Numbered from the stretch's first letter, positions 10,560 to 20,664 are shown. The stretch is 64,000 nt of DNA from Symbiodinium natans (GCA_905221605.1 CAJNDS010000624.1:739001-803000), one strand, 5' to 3'. Numbers and translations are program-made. Notes: generated by a model not told the origin, from the letters alone.

Positions 10560-11187
10560 GCAAAATCGACGAGTAGAGGACCAAGTGGCGCACTCTGCTG
10601 CAACCCCTTGACAAGAGCCATGCCGTCTCTCCTTGTCCTCTCCGTGGGTTCCAGCGCTTCCCCTGCGTTTGCAAGTGGACCATGTCATGCAAGAGCAGTG
10701 TTTCACAACATCGGTTGTTCTTGAACGCTCGGTTGAGACATGGCATGACCACGCAGGCAAGTCCGACAATGGGGGAACACCGGCGAGAGTCCACGAGGTG
10801 AGTCCCCGAACTACCGAAGCAAGGCAGACATCCACTGTTCCTACACGCGCACGAAGATCGACGCGATCTTGGTAACAAGACGATGAATCGAAGCTCGACC
10901 TGCGCACCCTGAGCAACCGGTTGAAGAAGGAGCAATTGTCGAATAGCAGCAAGGTCCGTGAAATGGTGAAACCTGTTGGAACAATCTGGAAGTGGGAGAT
11001 ATGTGAAGGGAATGAAGCTCTTGAAGCCAGAACGACAAAGGGGAGGCCCGAAGCAAGGACTGCCACGCGCCGACCTTCGACACGAACGAGGAACAGTGGC
11101 ATAAGGACATGGCGTCCAATGCTCGCAACGCCTGCAAAAAAAACAGTCAGATTTTGCTGACTCCCGGAGGGGGGTTGGCATATCAAG
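10560..11187 (+). CDS. Hypothetical multi-exon gene, 5' exon group
   Basis: Exons inferred from splice signals on +. One candidate follows cccgtctgcag at 10559 (NRRVEDQVAHSAAT). One ends at GAG|GTGAGT (about 10800). About 10820-10871 reads KADIHCSYTRTKIDAIL. The best exon, 10876-10965, reads DDESKLDLRTLSNRLKKEQ and ends at ATG|GTGAAA. After a 65-bp intron ending gaagccag, the exon 11031-11187 reads KGEARSKDCHAPTFD, TNEEQWHKDMASNARNACK and QILLTPGGG, ending at a possible GC donor (AAG|GCAAGG). Phases agree at the 65-bp intron. Charged, possibly helical; no family recognised. Likely continues into the exons at 11.56 and 12.02 kb. Confidence 0.45.
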
Positions 11188-11561
11188 GCAAGGTCGGCGT
11201 GTCATGCGTCAGCGAGCTCAAAACAACTGGCGAGGCGGCCTTTGTAGGTTGTATGCAGTCTTTTTTTGCAGCACATGGCATCAAAACCCTACAGGGCCTA
11301 ACGCAATGCCTTGAAGGACCTGGAACTCCGGTCCATGACCTCCCAGGAGGCGAGGGTTTTCAAGGTTTCAGGCCCTACTTCTTTCTTTTTTTTATTCACC
11401 AAGTCTCGGCCAAGGTGTGGATGCCCCTGTCCCGCCGTGGGTTGGAGGACTGGTTATTTGGGCACTTGTTTATGGGTCTTGGTTTGAAGGGCGAGTTGTA
11501 TTTGCACCACACCCTGCCGTTCCCTCTACAGCCTGAAGCCCAAAACCCCTCGAAAGCCTGA

Positions 11562-11726
11562 AGGGGCCTGCACACGCGGAGGAGGAGGAGGCGCAGAGCC
11601 TATCGCCCATCCATCGACGGCCTTTGGGACCCTCCATGCGTAGCGCACCCGGAAAAGCTGTTCCACCCCCAGCACGTGCCCTTCACCAACATCACCAACC
11701 CCAAGCCGCCAAACGGGTGGTCTTAA
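11562..11726 (+). CDS. Hypothetical exon, Pro/His-rich
   Basis: The frame is open from 11562 to the TAA at 11724. After a run of Arg it reads RAYRPSIDGLWDPPCVAHP, then EKLFHPQHVPFTNITNPK, composition typical of a folded or secreted domain rather than chance. It has no ATG, so it should be an internal or terminal exon, probably of the gene at 10.56-11.19 kb. No family recognised. The shifted frame at 11624-11839 is treated as a shadow. Confidence 0.4.
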   Translation, partial: RGLHTRRRRRRRAYRPSIDGLWDPPCVAHPEKLFHPQHVPFTNITNPKPPNGWS

Positions 11727-12018
11727 GACTGCGGCCTTCTGGCCTGGCCACGTTTAAGGCATACTGCTCCAGCACCGGGAAAGTCTCGAGAAACGAGTTT
11801 GGGCACTTTCCGTCGCAGAGAGGCAGGGCCATGGCATAAATAGCATAGAGTATGCATAACATGACCGCATCATGAGTATCATGGGCATGGGCATCAGTCA
11901 GATGCGTGTCACGAGCTGAAGTTGCATGGGCTTGGCATGGCAACTGTCCCCACACTGCGCATCACAAGCGGTAGCTGCGCCAGCCCGTACTTGGCATTGA
12001 CAGGGCGCACATCTTCTT

Positions 12019-12249
12019 GTGAGAGGGGGCACATGCCTTGATTTTACGCTCGAGGACGAGGTCGAAACAGCACACCCCCAACTGCTGGTGCAGCTCCGAG
12101 GGAAAGGGAAACCCCTGGAAAGCCAGAAGCACACACCTCACGGGAGGCACGCACGCCGTCGTACCTCCAGCAGCTCCATGGCTGTGGTACCACCCTCAGA
12201 CTTGGGCGCCGAAAGCCTTTGGAAGTCTCGCCAAAGTCCAGATTTTTAG
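12019..12249 (+). CDS. Hypothetical exon
   Basis: Reads GTCLDFTLEDEVETAHPQ then LLVQLRGKGKPLESQK, protein-like with alternating strand and turn character; the last 30 codons are Arg/Ser-rich and may be intron. The same strand as its neighbours makes it a candidate exon of the 10.6-12.3 kb gene. A minus frame (11962-12150) is also open; I favour + on composition. Confidence 0.35.
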   Translation: MRGGTCLDFTLEDEVETAHPQLLVQLRGKGKPLESQKHTPHGRHARRRTSSSSMAVVPPSDLGAESLWKSRQSPDF

Positions 12250-12501
12250 AGCGGATGGCAGTCGGGATGTGGGAACTCAGGCGTCGGAGTTTCACTGCAA
12301 GGAAGTGCCATGCGAGGTTGACAGATGTGTGCAAATATTGCACCCTTTCGGTTCTGCACTTCTGAGGGCATCGAGCCTTTCGTCCACAGGCCTCTTGCGG
12401 TCAGGGAAGGGTGAGGATCACAAACGCGTGTTTGCATGTTTTCTGAGCATTGTGGAGCCGGGAGGTGGAGGGAAAGTGGGCTTTCAGGATAGGTCCCGTT
12501 C

Positions 12502-12864
12502 ATGTGTGACGATGTCATAGCGCTGTGCGAAAGGCCCGAGGTGGCGGAGGGCTCTGGGTCCGTGGCGCGGTGGCGGCAGAAGTTTGAGAAGCAGCAGGAT
12601 TCAACATGCCTCACTCGAGTGCAGAACCGAACTCTCAGAAACCTGAGAAGCAGGCACCCTGGAATCGCTGCATTGCGTGTCGATGCTGACCGGATTTCTA
12701 CATGAGCAGTAGCTCCGACTGGGAAGCTAGCTTTGCAGGAGCACACCGAGATGTTGCTTCAACAGCATGACGAGGCCATTCACGGGCATGGCTTCAAAGT
12801 TGAAGGACGAAGTTGCAGGTTCAGAAGACATGCAGCGCTCATGCAGTACCTAGGAGCTTCATGA
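12502..12864 (+). CDS. Hypothetical gene, two exon blocks
   Basis: Block 1 (12502-12705) reads DDVIALCERPEVAEGSGS and RWRQKFEKQQDS; a second frame in the same place gives SAEPNSQKPEKQAPWNRC. Block 2 (12706-12864, TGA at 12862) follows tacatgagcag and reads KLALQEHTEMLLQQHDEA, then GHGFKVEGRSCRFRR and ALMQYLGAS. Block 2 is strongly protein-like and probably helical. No domain recognised. Confidence 0.45.
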
Positions 12865-12865
12865 C

Positions 12866-13279
12866 ATGCCCGCTTCCGACAGCCAGCACTGCTTGCATCT
12901 GCATTCGATCTTTGGTCTTGGTGCGTGCTGCAAGGCGCTGACTACTCTTGCGAGAGAATCCCAGCAGCTTGCCCAGTCCAGAAGTAGCAGAACCCCGCCG
13001 CCACGCAAGAAGTATGCCTGGGTCACAGTCGTGTCAAGCCCAGGTCTCGACTTCAGAAAGCCGCCTCAGTGCCATAGCTGGAACATGGGAAGGGGAGCGA
13101 AGGGGACCGAGCAGAGTCTCAGACAGGGACGAACTTCGCGGGGTTGTGGGGTTTGGGCTCTTAGGTGCACTCAAAGGTTGGGACGTTGGGTTTTGGTGGT
13201 GGGGGGGGGCCGCCCCGGGGGGCCAGTCAGTATTTGTCCAGCCATTCCCCAACTACCCATCTTGTCTTTCCGAAAGTGA
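12866..13279 (+). CDS. Hypothetical protein or exon
   Basis: Frame of 137 codons containing KALTTLARESQQLAQSR and then PPPRKKYAWVTVVSSPG, the second clearly protein-like. The last third is Trp/Gly-rich and runs into the G- and C-rich sequence before the CTG tract, and is probably not coding. Unknown family. Confidence 0.35.
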   Translation: MPASDSQHCLHLHSIFGLGACCKALTTLARESQQLAQSRSSRTPPPRKKYAWVTVVSSPGLDFRKPPQCHSWNMGRGAKGTEQSLRQGRTSRGCGVWALRCTQRLGRWVLVVGGGRPGGPVSICPAIPQLPILSFRK

Positions 13280-13286
13280 TGCTTCG

Positions 13287-13377
<91 letters not shown>

Positions 13378-13408
13378 GCTGCTGCTGCCGCTGCCTGCTG
13401 CTGCTGCC
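13287..13408. repeat. (CTG)n tract with CCG interruptions
   Basis: About 36-38 CTG/TGC units with two CCG variants near the 3' end. All six frames are open through it (poly-Leu, poly-Cys, poly-Ala, poly-Ser, poly-Gln), which makes several long spurious ORFs. No evidence that it is translated. Confidence 0.9.
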
Positions 13409-13997
13409 AACAAGTCAGAAACATTCAGCAACATGCATCCTCAGAGGGATGGGCGGTTCCAGTTGGTGGAACTGCGCATGGCAGTTTGAGAGAGGCATTG
13501 GGTGAAGCGTCGAGTTTTGGCCTGCCAACATCGACTGCAGCCAGGTGGCAGACTGCGCCCATCGGCAGTCGCTGGCTTGCCTGGTCGATGCTTGCCTCAG
13601 GCGCACCTGTCATGTTTTCTAGCTCGTATCCCATATCCTCAATGTGAGGTTGGCGGAAGGCTGTCACCTTCACTGAAACCCCGAACACAATGACCACCAC
13701 CACCCTTATGGCGTCTTATGACAAAACACACCCAGGAGCTGGGCAGCATGGGTGGCTGCGGAGATGCCCGCGCTGCAACTTCATGTAGCCGAGGCTCGCG
13801 AGGCCTTCGGAACTGAAACTCCCTAATCAGCGCAGAAATCAGAAAGCCAGGCATTTGGGCAAGGGCAGGGAAACGCTATCTGGCAAACTTGCTAGGCGGG
13901 TGGCACAATTCATGTGACTCATACAGCCATCATATAGCCCGAGCCAGATGTCAATCAGGGTGCAGTTGGGTTTAAGGTGGGACGGAGTGGGCTGCAG

Positions 13998-14374
13998 CCC
14001 AGGAAACGCGAACGCCAGTTCGAGCAGGTGGCTGAGGACCTTCAGGCCACTTGAGAACTTGAGACTCTTTGAAGCTTGGAGTTTTCCTGGGCGACCCAAG
14101 GAATCTTTGCAATCAGCCTGATACCACCAGGCCTTCCGCGATCGCTGCTGCTCCAGCCGCAGTGCGGGCCAAGCGAAGGCTGGACCAAGTCCTCTCTGCG
14201 TTGCCACTACTCGCTGCGGTGCGCGGCTGTTCCCCCCCCCCGCCCAAAGAAAAAGCCCGACAGGCTCCCAGATGATTATCAGATGATTAGAGTCCAAAGT
14301 GACTGCGGATTTCCGCGCAAGAGTTGTTGAAAGAGTGTATGAGTCAAAAGACAATCTCGCTGCCCCTGGCAGAG
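13998..14374 (+). CDS. Hypothetical charged or coiled-coil exon group
   Basis: Three exon candidates on +. 13998-14054 follows gggctgcag and reads RKRERQFEQVAEDLQAT. About 14205-14275 reads PKKKPDRLPDDYQM. 14291-14374 follows cagatgattag and reads SKVTADFRARVVERVYE then SKDNLAAPGR. All are charged and helix-prone. A 198-codon minus frame (13839-14435) covers the same bases; I reject it because the + blocks have splice signals and better composition. Confidence 0.4.
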
Positions 14375-14773
14375 GTTCTGGAGCTGCGCAGCGAGCATGA
14401 GCAGCATGGCTTGCCTTCAACATCATGTAATGCACGGCAGGTCATGCTGAACGGGCGCACGACACCAGATCTAAAGCATCTGGAAAATTTTCGCGGCGGT
14501 CTCCCCAAACATTGAAGGCACCAGCCCAAGCCGCCAAACTCCTTATGCATTGCCCTGTGCTCGCACCCCTTTCCTGAGCTGTGCACTCAGGAAGGCGCAG
14601 CAGGAGGCTAAGCGGCAGGACAGGGAGCCTCCTTTTTGTGCATGCGACGCTCTGCGGTCAAGTTCTACAATTAGGTAAGATTGTGTCACGGCAGGGGGGG
14701 GAAAGGCCCATTCAAGCGTGCTTCATGTTGCTTCGATGCCTCCACATGCCTCCACATCTGTATTCCAGCGCAG

Positions 14774-14878
14774 GGGGCCTTGCGCCAAAAGAACTTGATC
14801 ACCTTAGCGTCCTGGCTGTTGCACGGAGAAATGAGGCCCCTGGGGCCTGACCAAATTGCCCGGGACCAAGCAACTTAG
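14774..14878 (+). CDS. Hypothetical exon
   Basis: Preceded by a good acceptor (ttccagcgcag) and open to the TAG at 14876: GALRQKNLITLASWLLHG then EMRPLGPDQIARDQA. Same strand as the exons at 14.0-14.4 kb and possibly the same gene. No family recognised. Confidence 0.4.
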   Translation, partial: GALRQKNLITLASWLLHGEMRPLGPDQIARDQAT

Positions 14879-15216
14879 CCTGGTCAGCCTTGGAGGTCTC
14901 AGGCGTACACGTGCTTCAACGCCTGGGTGCTCCATGTGCGCCCTGGCTTCCGAGAGATTTCAGGGCTTTAAGAGAAGGCAAGGCTGTGACGAGCTGGACC
15001 GCAGAATTCCGAAGTCTTCTGAACGTTGCCGTGGCTTGAGTCCTCGTCGATGCCATGTCAAGGTGTCAGCGTGCCTTCCTCCAGCGCATCCACGACACGC
15101 AGAATGCCAAGCATAGCCAGCAGCCTGACTCCATGAGCTTGCCTTGTGGGGCCCTCGCGAGCCTTCTAGCACAGCATGGAGGTGCCGACAGGTGTTGTTA
15201 TAGGTGCTTTCACTAA
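14851..15216 (+). pseudogene. Hypothetical protein-coding frame with one in-frame TGA
   Basis: The frame is open from 14851 to the TAA at 15214 except for TGA at 15037-15039. Before it: ALEVSGVHVLQRLGAP, then FRALREGKAVTSWTAEFRSL. After it: VDAMSRCQRAFLQRIHD, TQNAKHSQQ and GALASLLAQHGG. Both halves look like helical protein. A short intron over the TGA or decay are both possible. No family recognised. Confidence 0.4.
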
Positions 15217-16087
15217 CTAAACTTTTATGACCTAAAAACATCCACAGCATGGACATGCCGATCGGCAAGTTGTGAGCTGAGATGAAAGCGGCTAGTATGT
15301 GCCATCAAATTGCGCAAGACTCGACACCCTCAACGTGCCAAACCAGAGGTTGTTCCTGCTCTCTGCCCTGCTGGCGTGGCGCTCTCTTTGCGGAGATGAG
15401 CAGCACCCTGGCCCAGCACACTAAGCTTGAGTCGATCATTGTTAGGTCCATCGACCGCACGTGGTTTTTGCGTCTTCAAATCCTTGCTGGCTTCGTTAAG
15501 TTAATAGTATCATCTTCTCAGGCCATTGCAGGTTCCTGTCGCGATTGAGCGGGCCACTGCCAGTCCGCTAGCATGCCATTCATTGTCCTTTAGAATATGG
15601 TCGCTTGGGGTTGACGAAGTGGAGGGGAGATTGGGATAGGGCATTCCTCGACTGAAGGTGCGGTTTTCTCATTCTCTCAGGCTGGAGAGCCTTGTGGCAC
15701 AGTGCCACCAGAAGGAGGCAAGGAGGGGGTCGCCGGGTCGGTAACTGGAGAGACCTTAACTCTCTGATAAAAGGCTCCTGTCAAAGCAAGTTGCGTTCAG
15801 TGGCTTCAGGATGAACAAGCAACATGGTCAATTCCAACAAGGTGGAAGCACTTGCGCTGCTTCTATTGTGCAGGCATTTTGCTGAGCCAAGCAGGAGAGA
15901 ACAGCGATAGAGCTGCTGGGTGTGATGTCGTTCGAATTTTGGGGCTGTCCCACGATACCGTCTGCAGAGTATGAGAGGAGATGAGAGTGCAGCTCTGCTT
16001 TCTCGCAACTCGAGTCGGGCTTTTGACAGGCACGCAGTTCGATCTCAAGGCCTACCGCACACACAGACAAACTTGAAGATGCCATAG
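15217..16087. other. No supported gene
   Basis: Only short frames. The + frame 15282-15548 and the minus frames at 15781-16085 are Ser/Cys-rich and unconvincing. No repeats of note. Confidence 0.45.
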
Positions 16088-16170
16088 CTACGGAGAATTA
16101 CGCCAAGCCGCCAGATCACAGATGGCTATGGAGAATTACGCCAACATGAAGCCGCCAGATCACAGATGGG
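16088..16170. repeat. Direct repeat, 38-bp unit x2
   Basis: ggagaattacgcca...gccgccagatcacagatgg occurs at 16088-16125 and again at 16126-16170, where the second copy has 7 extra bases (acatgaa) in the middle. A recent tandem duplication. Confidence 0.9.
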
Positions 16171-16789
16171 ACTCAAAAGACCATCGGAAGCAATGGACCC
16201 ATTCCTTTCGATAGTCTTTTCGTACAGGTTTCACGAGGAGTGGCGCAATGGGAATGCGAGCCATGCATTGGCATCATTTGGCATCTATCAAGACTATCAA
16301 GATGAGGCTCATGGACGAGCATGAGATGCACTCAAGACCGCGAGAATCCCAAGACTGAGGTTCCCAAAGGCGAAGAACACGAAGATGAAGCAGATCATGC
16401 TGATGGCATGTAGGCATCGGTACAGCCCTCCGTCTCGGCCACCAAATTGGCATACAGAAAACTCACTGCTGCAACACGTGCCTTCATGAAGTGCTTGAGC
16501 TGTATGGTTTCTAGGTGTATGGTGCCTTGGCTTGAAAGGCGGGGGTCTTCCTGTCACGCCCCTTGTCGCCCAGACTTCAGCTCCTTTAGGCTGAGTGCCC
16601 CGAGCCCTCGCTGCCTCACCAGGTCTCCGCCTCTCGCATGGCTCGCGCTGCTTCAGCCGAGGCCTTGCGCAGAGGACCCCACAAGCCAAGATTCCCATGC
16701 ACGGAGACTCCAACCCCCAACTGCTTCAGCAGGTCCTTCCAGAACAGTAGACCCCATGGAAGACTGGCAGAGAACAGCAGAATCTTGAA
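16171..16789. other. No supported gene
   Basis: Overlapping + and - frames around 16309-16895, none with recognisable motifs. At 16272-16307 the words ggcatcatttggcatc and aagactatcaagat show small duplications. Confidence 0.4.
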
Positions 16790-17074
16790 TTGGCATTGTC
16801 CGACAGCCAGCGTTTACAAACGTCTGCGCATGCTCCTCGAAAGCACGCCCCAAGCGTCGACGAGGCTTTTGCGAGCTGCGTCGAGCGTACAGCACGCAAA
16901 GGCGTGCTGGAGGCTCGAGTAACCGGAACCAGGGGGTTGTTTCAGCAACTTTGCTTCAGCGTCAGGAACGTGTTTCAGGAACTCGGCCAAAGCTGTACCA
17001 GGCACTGTGTGGAGGCTTGTGCAGTTCCTGTTTCATGGCCCCCTCGTTCTTGTTGCGTCTTGGTCGGTTCCTGA
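16790..17074 (+). CDS. Hypothetical exon
   Basis: Frame of 94 codons reading PSVDEAFASCVERTARKG, VLEARVTGTRG, then LFQQLCFSVRNVFQELG. The central 60 codons are protein-like and helix-prone. The 3' part contains an inverted pair, cgtgtttcaggaac (about 16968) and gttcctgaaacgcg (about 17069). Family unknown; its neighbour at 17.24 kb is on the same strand. Confidence 0.4.
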   Translation: MALSDSQRLQTSAHAPRKHAPSVDEAFASCVERTARKGVLEARVTGTRGLFQQLCFSVRNVFQELGQSCTRHCVEACAVPVSWPPRSCCVLVGS

Positions 17075-17239
17075 AACGCGTGGCGCGCTGGTTCCTGTTA
17101 CGCCTGCTTGGTTGTGGAGGCTCGCCACATCTGTGGTTTTAGGGAGCGGGGGTTGCGGCCAGCTTGGCTGACCTGATGCCTGTGCTGAGCAAGAGAACCA
17201 GACATCAGTACCAACACTTGACTGACAAACGGAGTCCGA

Positions 17240-17810
17240 GTGACGCATCATGTACGAGCACCTTCGAGCACAGGGTGCCCTGAAAAGAAAACCTCCAAGT
17301 CGGAGGCGTCCCTGGATTCCTGGGTGAACTACCTCGGCCGGACCCGGTTCAATCAGGAGCCCCGAAACGGAGCAACCAGTGAGCAGGTAACTGCAGTGTG
17401 GATTTGCATGTGCTCCGACTCTCCTCACCAGGTCTTCCTCAAAGCGCCGAAAGGGTCCCAACTCCAGGTAGTCCCATATTGCTCCTCAACAGAATGTTCT
17501 CTCAAGAGTCAAGAGCAGCAGTTTTTGTCACTCGAGATGCTGCGAGTGGAGAATGTGGGAGTTTTTTTTTGAGGAGCTGGGAGGGGTCTTCTTCGACCTC
17601 ACCGGACGTCTGGATGCGAAGCGTCTCCTGGACCCAAGGGCGAATCACACTGTCATGTGGGGCGGCATACCACATACGGTCCATACGTATTCCATGCGGA
17701 TTCTATCATATTCTATCATGGCCTCTTCGGCAGTGCTTGGCAATGGCAATCTGATGCAATGCGGGTGTTGCGGCGCTCGGGTTAGGGCTCGGCTTGCAGT
17801 CTACATGTAG
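17240..17810 (+). pseudogene. Hypothetical protein split by a frameshift at a T9 run
   Basis: The frame 17240-17572 reads SKSEASLDSWVNYLGRTRF, NQEPRNGATSEQ, VFLKAPKGSQLQ and MLRVENVGVFF, then hits TGA just after T9 (17562-17570). The frame 17553-17810 overlaps it and continues EELGGVFFDLTGRLDAKR, LLDPRANHTVMWGGIP. A one-base length change in the T run would join them into about 190 codons. Alternatives are sequencing error, frameshift mutation, or introns: GTAACT follows AGCAG at 17387 and GTAGTC follows TCCAG at 17468, both usable donors. No domain recognised; strongly protein-like. Confidence 0.5.
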
Positions 17811-18038
17811 GTACGGCCTTTAACTCGGCATTGTCGGTAAAAGGACAAGTGGTTCCAGGGTTCTGCACTGTCATGGATGTTTGGGGGCACGGGTGGCAGG
17901 GATGCTGATTTTAACCCCAGGCCAGTACTCAAGTCCAACTCCATCCCAGAAAGCTCGTCAGGGAACGAGGCGGCCTAGCTCAGTGCCCCGGGCCACGTAA
18001 GCAAACAGCACAGATGGGGTCGAGGGTTCCGAGTCTGC

Positions 18039-18317
18039 TTGCAGGTGCCAAGTCTTGTAAGCACAGAGGAGGGAACAAAAAGTAAGCCGGAACAGCACTC
18101 TGAATCCGAGCAAGAACTCAGTCCTGCAATCGTCCCCTCGTTGTATGGCATTGTCTTGACGGCTATGTTTAAGCTGCATGACTCTAATTCAGGGTTCATA
18201 TTCCCAACTTGGCAAATCTCGCCATACAGTCATAGGCACTGTGGCGTGGGAGCGGGCTGGGCAGAATGGGCAGCAGTCGAGTCCCTTGTGAAACATATTC
18301 GCAAGTCACAAGCATGA
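18039..18317 (+). CDS. Hypothetical exon, acidic N-terminal part
   Basis: Reads STEEGTKSKPEQHSESEQE, LSPAIVPSLYGIVLTAMFK, then EWAAVESLVKHIRKSQ: a hydrophilic Glu/Ser-rich segment followed by a short hydrophobic one. A ttgcag lies at the start, so this may be an internal exon. No family recognised. Confidence 0.4.
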   Translation: MQVPSLVSTEEGTKSKPEQHSESEQELSPAIVPSLYGIVLTAMFKLHDSNSGFIFPTWQISPYSHRHCGVGAGWAEWAAVESLVKHIRKSQA

Positions 18318-18474
18318 CTCAGTGTATCAGCCAAGCCTAAGCCGATTAGAGACCGATAGAGTTGATGTTCCCTAAGAGTGTTGGCTGATCGGAGGGAGTC
18401 GAGTTTGCAATTGTTGTTCCGTCTCCCTTGTTGCTTCGAGGGCAGGGTCGCACACGAATGCATACCGGACTAAC

Positions 18475-18975
18475 ATGGTCTGCCATTGCTGTCGTGAGCG
18501 GTTCCTCGTTGCCAAGCACGTGATAGAGCCCTCGCGCAAAAAAAGAACAAGTAGGCTTGGCACTTTGCAACTCTCCAGGAGTCGACGCTGCTCACTTGGC
18601 ACTCGGCGGTCTGCCATGCCGACGCTCAGATCCAGGCCGGGAGAAAAGAGGTGGCACATGGTGGCACCAGAGATTAGAGTTATGGTGCCGACAGCCCATA
18701 CAGCCCACAGAGGTGGAGACGACAGTGGCTTGGGTTGCTTGCGCTGGGAATTTGTTAAATGCCGTTTTGTGACTTTGAGACGAAATTTGAGCCACGGAAG
18801 TGCGAGATTGGATTGGAGTCTCCCTGCTGAGTGGTTCGTCCAGCTATGCGGGTGCCAAAAAAAATGGTCACCGAACCACAAGCTACGTTGCCACATGATC
18901 ATTCTTACCCGGTCCATGCCTGATTTTGGTGGAGCTCTGCTAGCCCGTCACCAGACACGATTCGCTGGCAAGTGA
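18475..18975 (+). CDS. Hypothetical basic protein
   Basis: Frame of 166 codons, starting with a Cys pair (CHCCRERF) and rich in Arg (LSRSRRCSLGTRRSAM), then RPGEKRWHMVAPEIRVMV. A minus frame of 181 codons (18372-18917) overlaps almost completely, so one is a shadow. I favour + from the orientation of all neighbours; composition does not decide. Confidence 0.3.
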   Translation: MVCHCCRERFLVAKHVIEPSRKKRTSRLGTLQLSRSRRCSLGTRRSAMPTLRSRPGEKRWHMVAPEIRVMVPTAHTAHRGGDDSGLGCLRWEFVKCRFVTLRRNLSHGSARLDWSLPAEWFVQLCGCQKKWSPNHKLRCHMIILTRSMPDFGGALLARHQTRFAGK

Positions 18976-19249
18976 ACCTGAACAGTTGTTTTTTTGTAGA
19001 GTTGCGTGTGCGTCTGAGCACGTCGTTATGGTAATCGCCCTATCTGACGTGTCCCTTCTCCCTCGACCGACCTTTGGCTAAAATTACCAGGCCGAGCGTG
19101 CCGGGCGCCGCGCTCGGGCGCGGAGACGCCGAGAGCTGACGCTGCGAGTGATGGCGCCTGGCGAGCAGTTAGAATATTGAGGGCTTGGCGGGGTGCGAAG
19201 TCTCCTCGAGTCGACGAAGTTGGTAGTTTGGCGGTAGTTTGGAGAAGCG

Positions 19250-19612
19250 TTGTTTCGGTCAATGGGCTCGGCTTCGAAGTCTAGACAAATAAACCCGGAT
19301 ACGTATCCAAAACCCAGGAAGTTCAGCGGCCTTGTTGTCCTTCCTGAGCGGGATTTCTCTGAGGATGCACCAGCCGCTGTGCGCATGAACGGCGCGGCCT
19401 GGTTTGCCTTCTGCCGCTGGCGCGATGTTGTGCAAGAGCAGTGCTTTCAGAAGGCCATAAGCTTTCCCCTGGAGTGCTCACGCAACTTTTCGATGTGGCA
19501 TCCGTTTTGTCCTGGGCGGTACAAGGGTGTTAGAGAACAGCGTTTCATAGGGCTTCCAGCAGCACAGTCCGTTACAGTTGGGGGTCGTTTTGAAGTGCTG
19601 TCATTCCGTTGA
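19250..19612 (+). CDS. Hypothetical exon or protein
   Basis: 120 codons reading SKSRQINPDTYPKPRKF, SGLVVLPERDFSEDAPAA, then RFIGLPAAQSVTVGGRF and FEVLSFR. Polar and beta-prone, convincingly protein-like. The segment RDVVQEQCFQKAISF weakly resembles HVMQEQCFTTSVVLE read at about 10680, possibly chance. No family recognised. Confidence 0.45.
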   Translation: MFRSMGSASKSRQINPDTYPKPRKFSGLVVLPERDFSEDAPAAVRMNGAAWFAFCRWRDVVQEQCFQKAISFPLECSRNFSMWHPFCPGRYKGVREQRFIGLPAAQSVTVGGRFEVLSFR

Positions 19613-19942
19613 CAGGAGAGACCTCAGTCACCTCGCCTGAGTCGAAAACGCAAAAGCCAAATCTCTAAAGCCTATTTGCTCGTAATGAAGACTCGTGACC
19701 CGTTGAGGGTTGGGATTTTAGGGTGCAGTGCTGATAAAGTTATCTGGCTGATTCGCCCGGCAGTCCAGATGCAAAAAAGGCCAAAGCAGAGTTTACACAA
19801 AAAAGGCTTTGGGTTTATAGGTGCCAGATGCAAAACAAAGGGTTTCGGTCGGGCTACGGCAGTGGATGCAAAAAGGTTTAGAGTTTCAGATGCACACACT
19901 CGGCTCCTGTTGTCGTGCTGTCTTGGAATTGTATGCTGACTC

Positions 19943-20227
19943 GTGCTCACTTGCTTTCAAACTCGGTCTTTTTGTTTTCGGACTCGGTCCATGCGGTTCT
20001 CGACTCATTTTCCCGGCAAGACGGTCGCCCGATGTAAGAAGCAAACCGGTTCAGAAAGAAAGAATGGCCCCTGTGCGATTAAGCCGGTGATGAAGGAAGG
20101 AAGGAAGCAGGAAGCAATGTTCGCAGAAGCTTCGGTGAAGAGCGGAATCCTGACAGTCAATGCGTGCAACCCGAAAAAGTCCGCTCACGATGGAGGAGAA
20201 GTGTCTGACCGACCCGACATGTTGTAG
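19943..20227 (+). CDS. Hypothetical Lys-rich exon
   Basis: Reads GKTVARCKKQTGSERKNG, PVMKEGRKQEAMFAEASVK, SGILTVNACNPKKSAHDGG. The second half is strongly protein-like. Upstream, 19760-19900 contains a degenerate repeat of the word agatgcaaaa(a/c)aagg (four times) and is probably intronic. No family recognised. Confidence 0.45.
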   Translation: MLTCFQTRSFCFRTRSMRFSTHFPGKTVARCKKQTGSERKNGPCAIKPVMKEGRKQEAMFAEASVKSGILTVNACNPKKSAHDGGEVSDRPDML

Positions 20228-20263
20228 CCGTGTTGCGCCGAGATCCCTGGCCATGTTCAGGTC

Positions 20264-20404
20264 ATGGAGTCCCATCTGACACAGAAGGAGCAGGCTCCGC
20301 AGCCCAAATCCCTGAAAGGCAAGCATGCGAGTGTACTGTTGATGCATTGCTCCAGCTTCGAAAGCAGAAAGGGAGCGAAGCCCGCTTATCAAGTGGAAGG
20401 TTAA
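20264..20404 (+). CDS. Small ORF, 46 residues, or exon
   Basis: ATG at 20264 after ccatgttcag, open to TAA at 20402: MESHLTQKEQAPQPKSLKG, KHASVLLMHC, SFESRKGAKPAYQVEG. Hydrophilic and protein-like. It lies between the Lys-rich exon at 19.9-20.2 kb and the coiled-coil gene at 20.67 kb, so it may be an exon of one of them rather than a free small gene. Confidence 0.4.
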   Translation: MESHLTQKEQAPQPKSLKGKHASVLLMHCSSFESRKGAKPAYQVEG

Positions 20405-20664
20405 CGAAGCCCCAAGCTCTAGTGAAGCTCCAGTCTTCTGTTTTCCACAGCTGCATAGTAAGTTATGGCCTCTGTTGCTTTTGAGCTTGCCCTAAGCGCA
20501 GGGGGAATGTTTATACAATTAATGATTTGTAAGCTAGCTCCCCTTTGGCAAAAGATATCCATGTGCTCCTAGTGTGCCATTCTTCCTCGAAGCATGGCAG
20601 GAGGTCCAGTGCTAATACGTCCTCTGGGTTTCAATCGCACTCCCAGGCTTTAGTATCTTTGCAG

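Noticed and set aside
13165-13647. Poly-Ala, poly-Cys, poly-Leu, poly-Ser ORFs
   Set aside because: Artefacts of the CTG tract; no domain on either side in the same frame.
13839-14435. 198-codon minus ORF
   Set aside because: The + strand under it shows three helical exon blocks with acceptors.
18372-18917. 181-codon minus ORF
   Set aside because: Overlaps a 166-codon + ORF. Neither has a domain; + kept for orientation reasons only.
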